From CALRQJ02 sp943370285 (GTDB taxonomy: Bacteria > Bacteroidota > Bacteroidia > Chitinophagales > Chitinophagaceae): DNA of 64,000 nt. A program made the translations under genes and the position numbers. The stretch covers positions 372,001 through 436,000 of the forward strand of contig CALRQJ020000001.1 of the NCBI GenBank assembly GCA_943370285.1. Reading direction: 5' to 3'. How positions within the stretch are numbered: position 1 is the first letter of the stretch; every line of letters begins with the position of its first letter. The notes below the pieces were generated by a model. That model saw nothing but the letters and a program-made list of their open reading frames with translations, did no database searches and had not been told where the DNA came from. Below, in pieces: positions 35,175 through 44,600 of the stretch.

Positions 35175-36472
35175 ACTTTATCTAACAAGAAAGTCTTTAA
35201 AGCATCATAGCTAGCATCCATCGTGATGCTTTTCTTTTTTAGATCAACAACGGCTTGAATAGCAGCCGGCATCTCAATCTGTTCACCTATAATAGGCTCT
35301 ACCACATCATAAAACTTAACCGGATGAGCAGTTTCTAAAATTATTCCTTTACGACTAGGATGGTCATTTAAATATTGTTCAAGTGCAGCATAAGCAACGG
35401 CCCCATGAGGATCTAACAAATAATCATGATTTTGATTTACCCGATTTACAACATTTCTAGTTTCATCATCATTAATACTATAGGCCGATAAGTTTTTACT
35501 CAAATCGCCAAATTGATTATGGAATAAGGCTAAAACTCGTACGAAATTACTAGGACTACCTACATCCATGGCATTCGAAATAGTTGCAACAGCCGGTTTA
35601 GTTTGATAAATACCTGATCGTAAAAAATCAGGCACAGTATCATTAGCATTACAAGCTGCAATAAAATGAGCAAATGGCAAGCCCGAAATATGAGCTAAAA
35701 TACCTGCACAAATATTACCAAAATTACCACTAGGCACACTCACTACAGGTAAGTTCGATTTATTTTTCCATTGCTGGTAGGCATAGAAATAATAAAACTG
35801 CTGCGGTAGCCAACGAGCTACATTGATAGAATTCGCAGAAGTTAGAAATAATTTAGTTGCCAAATCTGCATCAACAAATGCTTGTTTCACCATTTGTTGG
35901 CAATCATCAAATGTTCCATTTACTTCTAAAGCAGTAATATTCTTCCCGAGTGTGGTGAGTTGTAATTCTTGAACACTACTCACTTTACCTGAAGGATATA
36001 AAATCACAACATCTACGCCATCTACATCATAAAATCCATTTGCAACAGCACCACCTGTGTCTCCGGAAGTGGCAACTAAAACAGTAACTTTTTTTTCTAT
36101 TCCTTTAACAAAATATCCCAAACAACGGCTCATAAATCTTGCTCCAACATCTTTAAATGCAAGGGTTGGTCCGTGGTATAATTCCAATGATGAAATGTTA
36201 GCATTAATTTCAACTAACGGGAATGGAAAATTAACCGTTTCCGCAACGATTTGTTCCAGTATATTGTTGGGAATTGCGTCACCAACAAAAGGTTTAATAA
36301 CTTCATAAGCAATTGCTTCTTTACTGCTAGAAGAAATAGCATTGATAAAACGTTGAGATAACTGCGGAATATATTCAGGAAAATACAATCCCTTATCGGG
36401 TGCTTGTCCTTGTATAGTTGCAGTTTTAAAATCTACAATCGGCGATTGCTTATTGAGGCTATAATAACGCAT
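35171..36472 (-). CDS. thrC: Threonine synthase
   Basis: 433 residues. Converts O-phosphohomoserine to threonine with PLP. PLP Lys in HGPTLAFKDVGARFMSR (about residue 108) and the SGDTGGAVANGF phosphate loop are characteristic. MRYYSLNKQSP starts the short-form bacterial/fungal N-terminal domain. Last gene of the thrABC set, 10 bp after thrB. Confidence 0.96.
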   Translation of the reverse strand: MRYYSLNKQSPIVDFKTATIQGQAPDKGLYFPEYIPQLSQRFINAISSSSKEAIAYEVIKPFVGDAIPNNILEQIVAETVNFPFPLVEINANISSLELYHGPTLAFKDVGARFMSRCLGYFVKGIEKKVTVLVATSGDTGGAVANGFYDVDGVDVVILYPSGKVSSVQELQLTTLGKNITALEVNGTFDDCQQMVKQAFVDADLATKLFLTSANSINVARWLPQQFYYFYAYQQWKNKSNLPVVSVPSGNFGNICAGILAHISGLPFAHFIAACNANDTVPDFLRSGIYQTKPAVATISNAMDVGSPSNFVRVLALFHNQFGDLSKNLSAYSINDDETRNVVNRVNQNHDYLLDPHGAVAYAALEQYLNDHPSRKGIILETAHPVKFYDVVEPIIGEQIEMPAAIQAVVDLKKKSITMDASYDALKTFLLDKV

Positions 36473-36482
36473 ATCAAATTAA

Positions 36483-37406
36483 TTAAAGTGGCTCTACTTG
36501 TACTCCCTGCTGACTGATTGCCGTAACATAGGTTTTAAATTCAATTCCTATTTTGGTGTACACTTCTTGCATAATGGTTTCAAGTAAATGAGCGGATGCT
36601 TGTTCCTTACTCAGCATAAATACAGAAGGTCCAGAACCAGAAATGCCACCACCCAAAGCACCTGCTGCTTTACACTTTGCTTTTACTTCATCAAACCCTG
36701 GAATAAGAATACTTCGTACCGGTTCAATAATTACATCTTCCAATGATCGTCCAATTAAATCATAATCATGTTTCATCAAACCGGCAACCAATCCCGCAAT
36801 ATTACCCCATTGTTTAATGGCATTTTTTAGCAATACTTCTTTACGCAAAATTTGTCGGGCATCAGATGTTTTTACTTCAATCTGTGGATGAACAACTGTA
36901 ACATAGAGAGGAGGAGCTTCTAGTGTAATGATATCTAGGGGGAAAATAGACCGTATCAATGTGACACCGCCGTAAATACAAGGGGCAATGTTATCGGCAT
37001 GTTTAACACCTGATGCTACTTTTTCGCCATTCATAGCAAATCGAACCAAATCTTCATTTGAAAAAATTTGGCCTAACAAATGATTAGCTCCAACAACAGC
37101 ACCTGCTGCACTTGCCGCACTTGACCCCAACCCACTGCCAGGTTTAATTTGCTTATCAATGACTAAATCAAAACCAACTTTTTTGTCATGTGATTCCATT
37201 AAAGCCAATAATGATGCCCCGGCAACATTTACTTCAGGTATAGTGGTTAGTCCGTAACCATCAATATGTTTGATACGCAAGCCGGGCTCTTCTGACAAAG
37301 TAAGCTGCATCACATCTTGTGGTGATTGCAAAGCAAGACCCAAAATATCAAATCCACAAACTAAGTTTGCGATAGTAGCAGGAGCATATATTTTTACACT
37401 ATGCAT
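36483..37406 (-). CDS. thrB: Homoserine kinase
   Basis: 307 residues, GHMP kinase. ATP loop PGSGLGSSAASAAGAVVGAN (about residues 90-109) and the C-terminal GGISGSGPSVFML motif are clear. Phosphorylates homoserine to O-phosphohomoserine. It starts 4 bp after thrA and ends 10 bp before thrC, so the three are one operon. Confidence 0.96.
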   Translation of the reverse strand: MHSVKIYAPATIANLVCGFDILGLALQSPQDVMQLTLSEEPGLRIKHIDGYGLTTIPEVNVAGASLLALMESHDKKVGFDLVIDKQIKPGSGLGSSAASAAGAVVGANHLLGQIFSNEDLVRFAMNGEKVASGVKHADNIAPCIYGGVTLIRSIFPLDIITLEAPPLYVTVVHPQIEVKTSDARQILRKEVLLKNAIKQWGNIAGLVAGLMKHDYDLIGRSLEDVIIEPVRSILIPGFDEVKAKCKAAGALGGGISGSGPSVFMLSKEQASAHLLETIMQEVYTKIGIEFKTYVTAISQQGVQVEPL

Positions 37407-37410
37407 GTTT

Positions 37411-39858
37411 TTAAATTTTTGCTGCTCGTATTATATCTGCAAAAACACCTGAGGCGGTAACTTCAGCACCTGCACCTGCACCTTTTACGACTAATGGTTG
37501 ATCGATATAGCGATTCGTATAAAAAAGCACTACATTATCTTTTCCATAAAGATGATATAAATCTTGTTTGGGCTGAATATGCTGTAAGCCAACAGATGCT
37601 TTTCCGTTAGCATATTGGGCAACAAATTTCAATTTACAACCCGCTGCAACAGCAGCATCATACAACTGTTTAAAATGTGCTTCATAATTTTCCATTTGCT
37701 GATAAAAATTCGCCACATCGCCTTCCATACAAGCGGCAGGCATAAAAGAAATGTTTTCAATATCACTCATTTCTAATTGCTCTCCTGATTCTCTAGCTAA
37801 AATCATAATCTTCCGCATCACATCTGTTCCACCTAAATCAAGTCGAGGATCAGGCTCAGTATATCCTTCTAATTGTGCTTGGCGTACAACTGATGCAAAT
37901 GATTGTTCGCCATTGTAATGATTAAATACAAAATTCAAGGTACCACTTAGTACTGCCTCGAGTTTATTGACACTATCACCACTTCTTAATAAATCATTTA
38001 AAGTACCAATAATGGGCAACCCTGCTCCTACATTTGTTTCAAATAAAAATTGGGCATTGAATTCTCTAGTCAGATCTTTTAATTTTTTATAATAAGCATA
38101 ATCGGCAGAAGCTGCTATTTTATTACAAGCAACAACGGAAATACTTTTTTCCAATAACTTATCATACACCAAAGCCACAGCACTATTAGCAGTAACATCT
38201 ACAAAGACACTATTGCGCAAATTTTTGTTTCGAATATTTTCAACAAATTCAGTTAAGCTCATAGATTCACCTTCTGATTCTAAATCCAACTTCCAATTTG
38301 CCAAATCTATTCCTTCTTCATTCCACAATACCTTTTTGCTATTTGCTAAAGCAACAATATTGATTTGTAAGTGCAGTTGTTGTTGTAAGTAAGCTTTTTG
38401 TTGTTGCAACTGTGCTAATAATCTACTACCTACATTACCTACTCCGGCAATAAATAAATTTACTTGTTTGTAGGTGGTTTCAAAGAATTGTTCATGCAAT
38501 ACATTAATCGCTTTTTTAACATCTTTTGAAGCAATAACGGCTGAAATATTTCTTTCAGACGAACCTTGAGCAATAGCTCTAACGTTAACACCATTTCGTC
38601 CCAAGGTACCAAACATTTTTCCGCTGATACCGGGATGACTTTTCATATTATCGCCAACCAAAGCAACGATAGCTAAATCTTTTTCAACTACCAATGGCTC
38701 TACTTTTCCAATTTCAATTTCATAAGCAAAAGCTGCATCAACAGCTAATTGTGACTTATCGGCAAAGGCTTCATCTACTCCAACGCAAATAGAATGTTCC
38801 GACGAACCTTGTGTAATTAAAATCACATTTATTTTATCGTTTGCCAATGCTTCAAATAATCTTTTAGAAAAACCCGGTATGCCAACCATTCCGCTTCCTT
38901 CTAAACTTAACAATGCCAAACGATTAATACTTGAAATTCCTCGAATAGCATTTGCATCGGCATCTGTATTTACTTGTATTACCGTTCCATGATCGGATGG
39001 AGCAAATGTGTTTTTAATCCATACCGGAATATTCTTTTGCAACACAGGTTGAATAGTTGGCGGATAAATCACTTTGGCACCAAAGTGAGACAACTCCATT
39101 GCCTCTTGATATGAGATATGTGGAATAATGATTGCATTGGGCACTAACCTTGGATCCGCAGTCATCATACCACTAACATCGGTCCATATTTCTACAGCTT
39201 CAACATGTAAGGCTGCACCAATTATGGCAGCTGTATAATCAGATCCTCCTCTACCTAAAGTTGTAGTAGTTCCTGTTGCATCAGCAGCAATAAATCCTGG
39301 CAACACAAATAAATCAGTTGTAGCCCTACTAAAAAAAGAAACTATCGTGCTGTTAGTTAATTTAAAATCTACAACAGCGTTAGTGAAATGACTATCTGTT
39401 TTAATTAAGTCTCTTGAATCCTTCCAGGTATTGATTATACCATTCGCACTAATTGCAGCAGAGATGATTTGAGAAGATAATAATTCGCCATAGCTCACAA
39501 TTCTATCTTTTGTACGAGGAGATAATTCACCCAACAAAAAAATCCCATTACAAATATCTTCTAACTCATTACTGCTTTTCTTAACCATACTGAGTATAGT
39601 ACTTTGCTGAGTTACAGGAATTAATTCCCGAACCACATCTAAGTGACGTTGCTCTGCTTCTTGCAGTTTATCCTTAAATTGCTCATCACCGGCTGCTGCT
39701 GAATGGGCACATTGCAACAGCGTATCTGTAATACCGCCTAATGCAGAAACAACTACTACTGTTTTTGTTTTAGTTACTGCATTTTTTATAATAGCGATTG
39801 TCTTATTAATATTTGTAGCATTGGCTACAGAAGTGCCACCAAACTTTAAAACCTGCAT
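37411..39858 (-). CDS. thrA: Bifunctional aspartokinase / homoserine dehydrogenase
   Basis: 815 residues. Aspartokinase domain 1-290 (KFGGTSVAN start; TTTLGRGGSDYTAA catalytic loop), two ACT domains about 310-455 (ITQGSSEHSI and IAQGSSERNI), and homoserine dehydrogenase from about 460 (FIAGVGNVGSRLLAQL nucleotide site; catalytic Lys in VACNKIAAS). It does the first and third steps from aspartate to threonine/methionine. The ACT pair implies allosteric inhibition, as in enterobacterial ThrA. Its 210-bp upstream region holds a Thr/Ile-rich leader peptide. Confidence 0.96.
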   Translation of the reverse strand: MQVLKFGGTSVANATNINKTIAIIKNAVTKTKTVVVVSALGGITDTLLQCAHSAAAGDEQFKDKLQEAEQRHLDVVRELIPVTQQSTILSMVKKSSNELEDICNGIFLLGELSPRTKDRIVSYGELLSSQIISAAISANGIINTWKDSRDLIKTDSHFTNAVVDFKLTNSTIVSFFSRATTDLFVLPGFIAADATGTTTTLGRGGSDYTAAIIGAALHVEAVEIWTDVSGMMTADPRLVPNAIIIPHISYQEAMELSHFGAKVIYPPTIQPVLQKNIPVWIKNTFAPSDHGTVIQVNTDADANAIRGISSINRLALLSLEGSGMVGIPGFSKRLFEALANDKINVILITQGSSEHSICVGVDEAFADKSQLAVDAAFAYEIEIGKVEPLVVEKDLAIVALVGDNMKSHPGISGKMFGTLGRNGVNVRAIAQGSSERNISAVIASKDVKKAINVLHEQFFETTYKQVNLFIAGVGNVGSRLLAQLQQQKAYLQQQLHLQINIVALANSKKVLWNEEGIDLANWKLDLESEGESMSLTEFVENIRNKNLRNSVFVDVTANSAVALVYDKLLEKSISVVACNKIAASADYAYYKKLKDLTREFNAQFLFETNVGAGLPIIGTLNDLLRSGDSVNKLEAVLSGTLNFVFNHYNGEQSFASVVRQAQLEGYTEPDPRLDLGGTDVMRKIMILARESGEQLEMSDIENISFMPAACMEGDVANFYQQMENYEAHFKQLYDAAVAAGCKLKFVAQYANGKASVGLQHIQPKQDLYHLYGKDNVVLFYTNRYIDQPLVVKGAGAGAEVTASGVFADIIRAAKI

Positions 39859-39930
39859 AAATAGAAATTAGTAAAATGAAAACGATGATGTGATAATCTC
39901 AGCCGAAGCCCTTTGGTTAATATGTGTAAG

Positions 39931-39987
39931 TACAACCCTAACGGGTTGTAATAATAGTTGTAGTTGTAAAAGCAGAATGCTTTACAA
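39931..39987 (-). promoter_or_regulatory. Two hairpins overlapping the thr leader peptide (candidate attenuator)
   Basis: Hairpin 1 pairs TTGTAAA and GCA (39964-39974) with TGC and TTTACAA (39978-39987), one bulged base. Hairpin 2 is a perfect 8-bp palindrome TACAACCC (39931-39938) / GGGTTGTA (39943-39950) with loop TAAC; it covers the last leader codons and stop. In the RNA, the 3' arm of hairpin 2 could instead pair with other UACAAC copies made by the Thr codons, so ribosome position could switch structures. No U-rich terminator follows, so the mechanism (termination or translation control) is open. Confidence 0.55.
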
Positions 39988-40021
39988 AAAATGATAGATA
40001 ATATGATGGGGCTTTTACCAT
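39938..40021 (-). CDS. Threonine operon leader peptide (thrL-like)
   Basis: A 27-codon ORF on the thrA strand: starts MVKAPSYY, ends AFTTTTIITTR then TAG. Eight consecutive regulatory residues (six Thr, two Ile) match the logic of the E. coli thr leader, whose operon is controlled by Thr and Ile. It ends 79 nt before thrA, is overlapped by two hairpins, and lies about 28 nt downstream of a likely transcription start. The overlapping 70-codon frame (39846-40058) is treated as spurious. Confidence 0.7.
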   Translation of the reverse strand: MVKAPSYYLSFFVKHSAFTTTTIITTR

Positions 40022-40055
40022 ATGAGATGACAAGATAATTAAAATTTAGATTCTC

Positions 40056-40063
40056 CAAAATTA
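40056..40063 (-). promoter_or_regulatory. Probable -7 promoter box for the thr operon
   Basis: On the minus strand TAATTTTG matches the Bacteroidota -7 consensus TAnnTTTG exactly. The -33 region (GTTTTA, 40085-40090, within the gltD end) is only a partial match to TTTG. Start of transcription would be near 40049, just upstream of the leader peptide. Confidence 0.45.
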
Positions 40064-40069
40064 ATTTGA

Positions 40070-41575
40070 TTAAATACTAACCGCTAAAACAGAAGCATCT
40101 TTAGTTTCAAGCAAGGACGAACCCATCAAATATTCATCTACTTTTCTGGCACATTCCCGTCCTTCACTGATAGCCCAAACAACTAATGATTGTCCACGCC
40201 TTACATCTCCTGCTGCAAAAATTTTAGGAATATTAGTTTGGTACTGTTTTTCTGATGCTTTTACATTACCTCGTTCATCTAAAGCCACATCTAATTGTTG
40301 GATAATACCTTCATGCTGAGGATGAACAAACCCCATTGCCAACAACGCTAACTGACAAGGAATTTCTCTTTCACTGCCTGGCACTTCTGTAAACTGAGCC
40401 GGTCTTCCATCTGGACTACTGGTCCATTGCAAATCCACAATTTTCAATGCTTGTAAGTTACCATCTTCATCACCAATAAATGCTTTTGTGCTAACTGCCC
40501 ATTTCCGTTCAACACCTTCTTCATGCGAAGATGAGGTTTTTAACACCATGGGAAAAGATGGCCAAGGCATGAAGTCTGTTCTGCTTTCAGGTGGTTTAGG
40601 CAATAATTCAAATTGGGTAACGGATGCAGCTCTTTGTCTGTTACTAGTTCCTACACAATCGCTGCCTGTATCTCCACCACCAATAACAACAACATGTTTA
40701 TTGGCAGCTACAATTGTTTCATCATAAATATTACTTTCTATTGCAGCATTTTCTAATGGATTCTTATTGGCATTACGTTTATTCTGCTGCTTTAAAAATT
40801 GCATGGCAGGATGAACACCTTTTAAATCATTCCCCGGAATATGTAATGCCCTTGGAACCGTTGAACCATTAGCTAAAACAATTGCATTAAATGCTCTCAA
40901 TAAATCATTAATGCTGATGTTTACACCAACATTAGCATGGCACTTGAATTCAATACCTTCCTCTTGCATCAATTGTATTCTTCTATCTACTACCCACTTC
41001 TCCAACTTAAAGTCGGGAATACCATATCGCAACAAGCCTCCGGGTGCATCGTCTCTTTCAAAAACTGTTACTGCATGACCGGCATAATTCAATTGTGCGG
41101 CAACTGCTAATCCGGCGGGACCACTACCAATAACAGCCACTTTTTTACCGGTTCTTATCGCAGGTTTCCTAGGCTTTACAAATCCTTTTTCAAAAGCAAT
41201 TTCAATAATATGTTTTTCAATTTCTTCAATAGTAATTGCCGGTTGATTAATGCCTAATACACAGGCACTTTCACAAGGGGCAGGACAAATTCTTCCAGTA
41301 AACTCAGGAAAATTATTGGTCGAAGACAAAATCTCATAAGCCTCTAACCAATTTTTTCTGTATACAGCATCATTAAACTCCGGTATGATATTTCCTAAAG
41401 GACATCCATTGTGACAAAAAGGAATTCCACAATTCATGCAACGAGATGACTGTTGGTTTAATTGTTCGTCAGCATATCGCTCTATAAATTCATTGTAATC
41501 ATTTACCCTTACTTCAGGTAATCGCTTAGCCGGAAGCGACCTTGTAAATTCCATAAATCCTGTAGGCTTTCCCAT
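40070..41575 (-). CDS. gltD: Glutamate synthase (NADPH) small subunit
   Basis: 501 residues. N-terminal Fe-S Cys motifs CMNCGIPFCHNGCPLGN (about residue 42) and CPAPCESACVLG (about 97); FAD site VIGSGPAGLAVAAQL; NADPH site VIGGGDTGSDCVGTSNRQ; C-terminal FAAGDVRRGQSLVVWAI. Supplies electrons from NADPH to GltB. It follows gltB by 37 bp and precedes the thr leader region. Confidence 0.95.
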   Translation of the reverse strand: MGKPTGFMEFTRSLPAKRLPEVRVNDYNEFIERYADEQLNQQSSRCMNCGIPFCHNGCPLGNIIPEFNDAVYRKNWLEAYEILSSTNNFPEFTGRICPAPCESACVLGINQPAITIEEIEKHIIEIAFEKGFVKPRKPAIRTGKKVAVIGSGPAGLAVAAQLNYAGHAVTVFERDDAPGGLLRYGIPDFKLEKWVVDRRIQLMQEEGIEFKCHANVGVNISINDLLRAFNAIVLANGSTVPRALHIPGNDLKGVHPAMQFLKQQNKRNANKNPLENAAIESNIYDETIVAANKHVVVIGGGDTGSDCVGTSNRQRAASVTQFELLPKPPESRTDFMPWPSFPMVLKTSSSHEEGVERKWAVSTKAFIGDEDGNLQALKIVDLQWTSSPDGRPAQFTEVPGSEREIPCQLALLAMGFVHPQHEGIIQQLDVALDERGNVKASEKQYQTNIPKIFAAGDVRRGQSLVVWAISEGRECARKVDEYLMGSSLLETKDASVLAVSI

Positions 41576-41612
41576 ATACCAAAAATTAAATGCTCATTAT
41601 TAAATAATTATT

Positions 41613-44600
41613 TTATCCCACTTGCACATGTAGGGCTTTAACCTGCAACACTCGTTTATAATCTTTAGGAAATACTTTCAAAAAGTTTTTGACTTGGTTA
41701 TCAAAATCATCTAACACAAATTTTGCTACTGTACTATTGGTAAGTTGATAGTGTTGGGTAATCATATGCATCAATTCTTCTGCATCTGCTGACGACAATG
41801 GATCTAAATCTACCATCTCCTTATTACACAACTGATGAAACTGATTTTTTACGTCATATATATAAGCAATGCCACCGCTCATTCCTGCAGCAAAATTTCT
41901 TCCTGTATCACCCAGAATTACAATTCTTCCGCCGGTCATATATTCACAACCATGGTCTCCAACACCTTCTACTACAGCACTAACACCGCTATTACGAACA
42001 GCAAAACGTTCACCAGCTTTTCCACGAATAAATGCTTGGCCACTGGTAGCCCCATAAAAAGCTACGTTTCCAATAATAATATTGTCTTCGGGTACAAATG
42101 AAGCGGTTTTTGAGGGATATACAATCAAAGAAGCGCCACTCAAACCTTTACCAAAATAATCGTTTGCATCACCTTCTAATTCTAAAGTAATTCCCTTTGT
42201 ATTGAAGGCACCAAAACTTTGTCCTGCTGTTCCTTTGAAGGTAAAATATATTGAATTATCCGGTAATCCTTTAGATTGATATAGCTTTGAAATTTCATTC
42301 GACAATATTGTACCAATCGTACGATCTGTGTTCTTAATGTCGAATACTGCTTTTACTTGCTTATGTTGATGTAATGCAGGTTGAGCTGCTTCTAATAATT
42401 TCCAATCTAACACATTGCTTAAACCATGATCTTGTTCTTCTTGTTTGAATAAGCCGGTATATAAAGACTCCGGTTGCTTATACAAGACAGGAGATAAATC
42501 CAACTTACTGTATTTCCAATGTTGGATGTCTGTTCTCTGTTGCAAACAATCTACTTGTCCGACCATTTCATTAATGGTTCTGAAACCCAATTCAGCCATA
42601 ATTTCTCTCAACTCAGTAGCAATAAAATGAAAGAAATTTACTACATGATCAGCATTGCCGTTAAATCTTTTTCTCAGCTCCGGGTCTTGCGTTGCTACCC
42701 CAACAGGACAAGTATTTAAATGACATTTACGCATCATGATACAGCCTTCTACAACTAATGCAGCAGTAGCAATGCCCCACTCTTCCGCACCCAATAAAGT
42801 AGCAATAGCAATATCTTTACCTGTACGCATTTGTCCATCGGCTTGCACAACAACTCTACTACGTAATTTATTTTTCACTAAGGTTTGATGTGTTTCTGCC
42901 AAGCCTAACTCCCAAGGTAAACCGGCATGTTTAATAGAACTTACCGGCGACGCTCCTGTACCACCATCATATCCTGAAATTAAAATCACATCACTCTTTG
43001 CTTTAGCTACACCTGCTGCAATCGTTCCAACACCTGCTTTTGATACCAGTTTTACACTGATTCTTGCATTACGATTAGCATTTTTCAAATCAAATATCAA
43101 CTGTGCTAAATCTTCAATCGAATAAATGTCATGGTGTGGCGGGGGAGAAATCAACCCAACACCGGGTGTAGCATGTCGTACTTTTCCAATCCAATCATCT
43201 ACTTTATGACCAGGTAATTGTCCGCCTTCACCGGGCTTAGCACCTTGTGCCATTTTGATTTGTAATTCATCAGCCTGTGTTAAGTAATTACTCGTTACAC
43301 CAAACCTGGCCGATGCTACTTGTTTAATTGCCGAACGCATAGAATCGCCATTAGTCATTTCTTCGTAGCGTATCTCGTCTTCACCGCCTTCTCCTGTGTT
43401 ACTTTTTGCACCAATACGATTCATGGCAATTGCTAAAGTGGAATGTGCTTCGTGTGAGATCGAACCAAAGCTCATAGCTCCTGTTGCAAAACGCTTTAAT
43501 ATATTTTCGATTGATTCAACCTCGTCTATTGAAATAGAAGTACGATTAGGTTTAAATTCGAATAAACTCCTAAGTGTACAAGCTTTTTCTCCTTGATCAT
43601 TAATCAACTTTGAATACTTCTTGAAAGTAGCATAGTCATTCATTCGGGTTGAATACTGCAACAGATGAATAGTTTGTGGATTGAACAAATGAAATTCACC
43701 TTTACGCTTCCACTGGTAAATTCCACCAACCGGCAATCTGTCAATAGGCACTTCTTTTCTACTAAAAGCAAGATGATGTTTTGCCAATGCTTCTTTCGCA
43801 ATTTCATCTAAACCCATTCCCTCAATTCTTGAAGTAGCACCGGTAAAATATTTTTCTACTACAGATTGATTGATGCCGATTATTTCAAAAATTTGAGCAC
43901 CTTGATAAGATTGCAATGTTGAAATACCCATTTTACTGAATACTTTGAGCAATCCATCACATACAGATTTTACATAATTTTTTTTGAGTTGATCTACTTC
44001 AAGGTCTGTTTGTAGTTTACCAGACAATTTCATATCTCTAATAGTAGATAAAGCTAAATAAGGATTGATAGCAGTAGCACCAAAACCAATTAAGCAGGCA
44101 AAATGATGAACTTCCCACACATCACCTGCTTCAACAATAATACCTACTTGACCACGATACCCTTTTCTAATTAAATGATGATGAACTGCAGCAGTTGCTA
44201 TTAATGAAGGTATTGGAGCATGATCACTATCAATAGCTCTATCAGATAAAATCAATACTTCAAATCCATCTTCCACTGCATCTGTTGCATAGCGACAAAG
44301 ACGTTCTAATCCTTTTTGCAAAGAGCCCGGTTTGCCATCTGCTCTAAAATAAGTTTGCAATGTTTTGGCTTGAAATATTCCGGTATCGATACTTCTAATT
44401 TTTTCTAAATCATGATTACTTAAAACAGGCTGTTTCAATGCTACACTATGGCAAGCCAATGGATCTTCGGCTAATAAATTACCGTTGTTACCGGCAAATG
44501 TTGCTAATGACATTACTAATCTTTCTCGAATGGGATCGATTGGCGGATTAGTAACTTGTGCAAATAGTTGTTTGAAATAAGAAGACAAATGTTGCGGCTG

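Noticed and set aside
39901..39920. CUGAGA motif downstream of the leader, suggesting a TPP riboswitch
   Set aside because: The other conserved parts of the THI element (CUGAUC, GCGUAGGGA) are absent and thrA is not a thiamine gene.
39846..40058. 70-codon minus-strand ORF overlapping the thrA start
   Set aside because: It overlaps the thrA start in another frame, has no family resemblance and low-complexity Tyr/Asn content; the in-region 27-codon Thr/Ile leader explains the sequence better.
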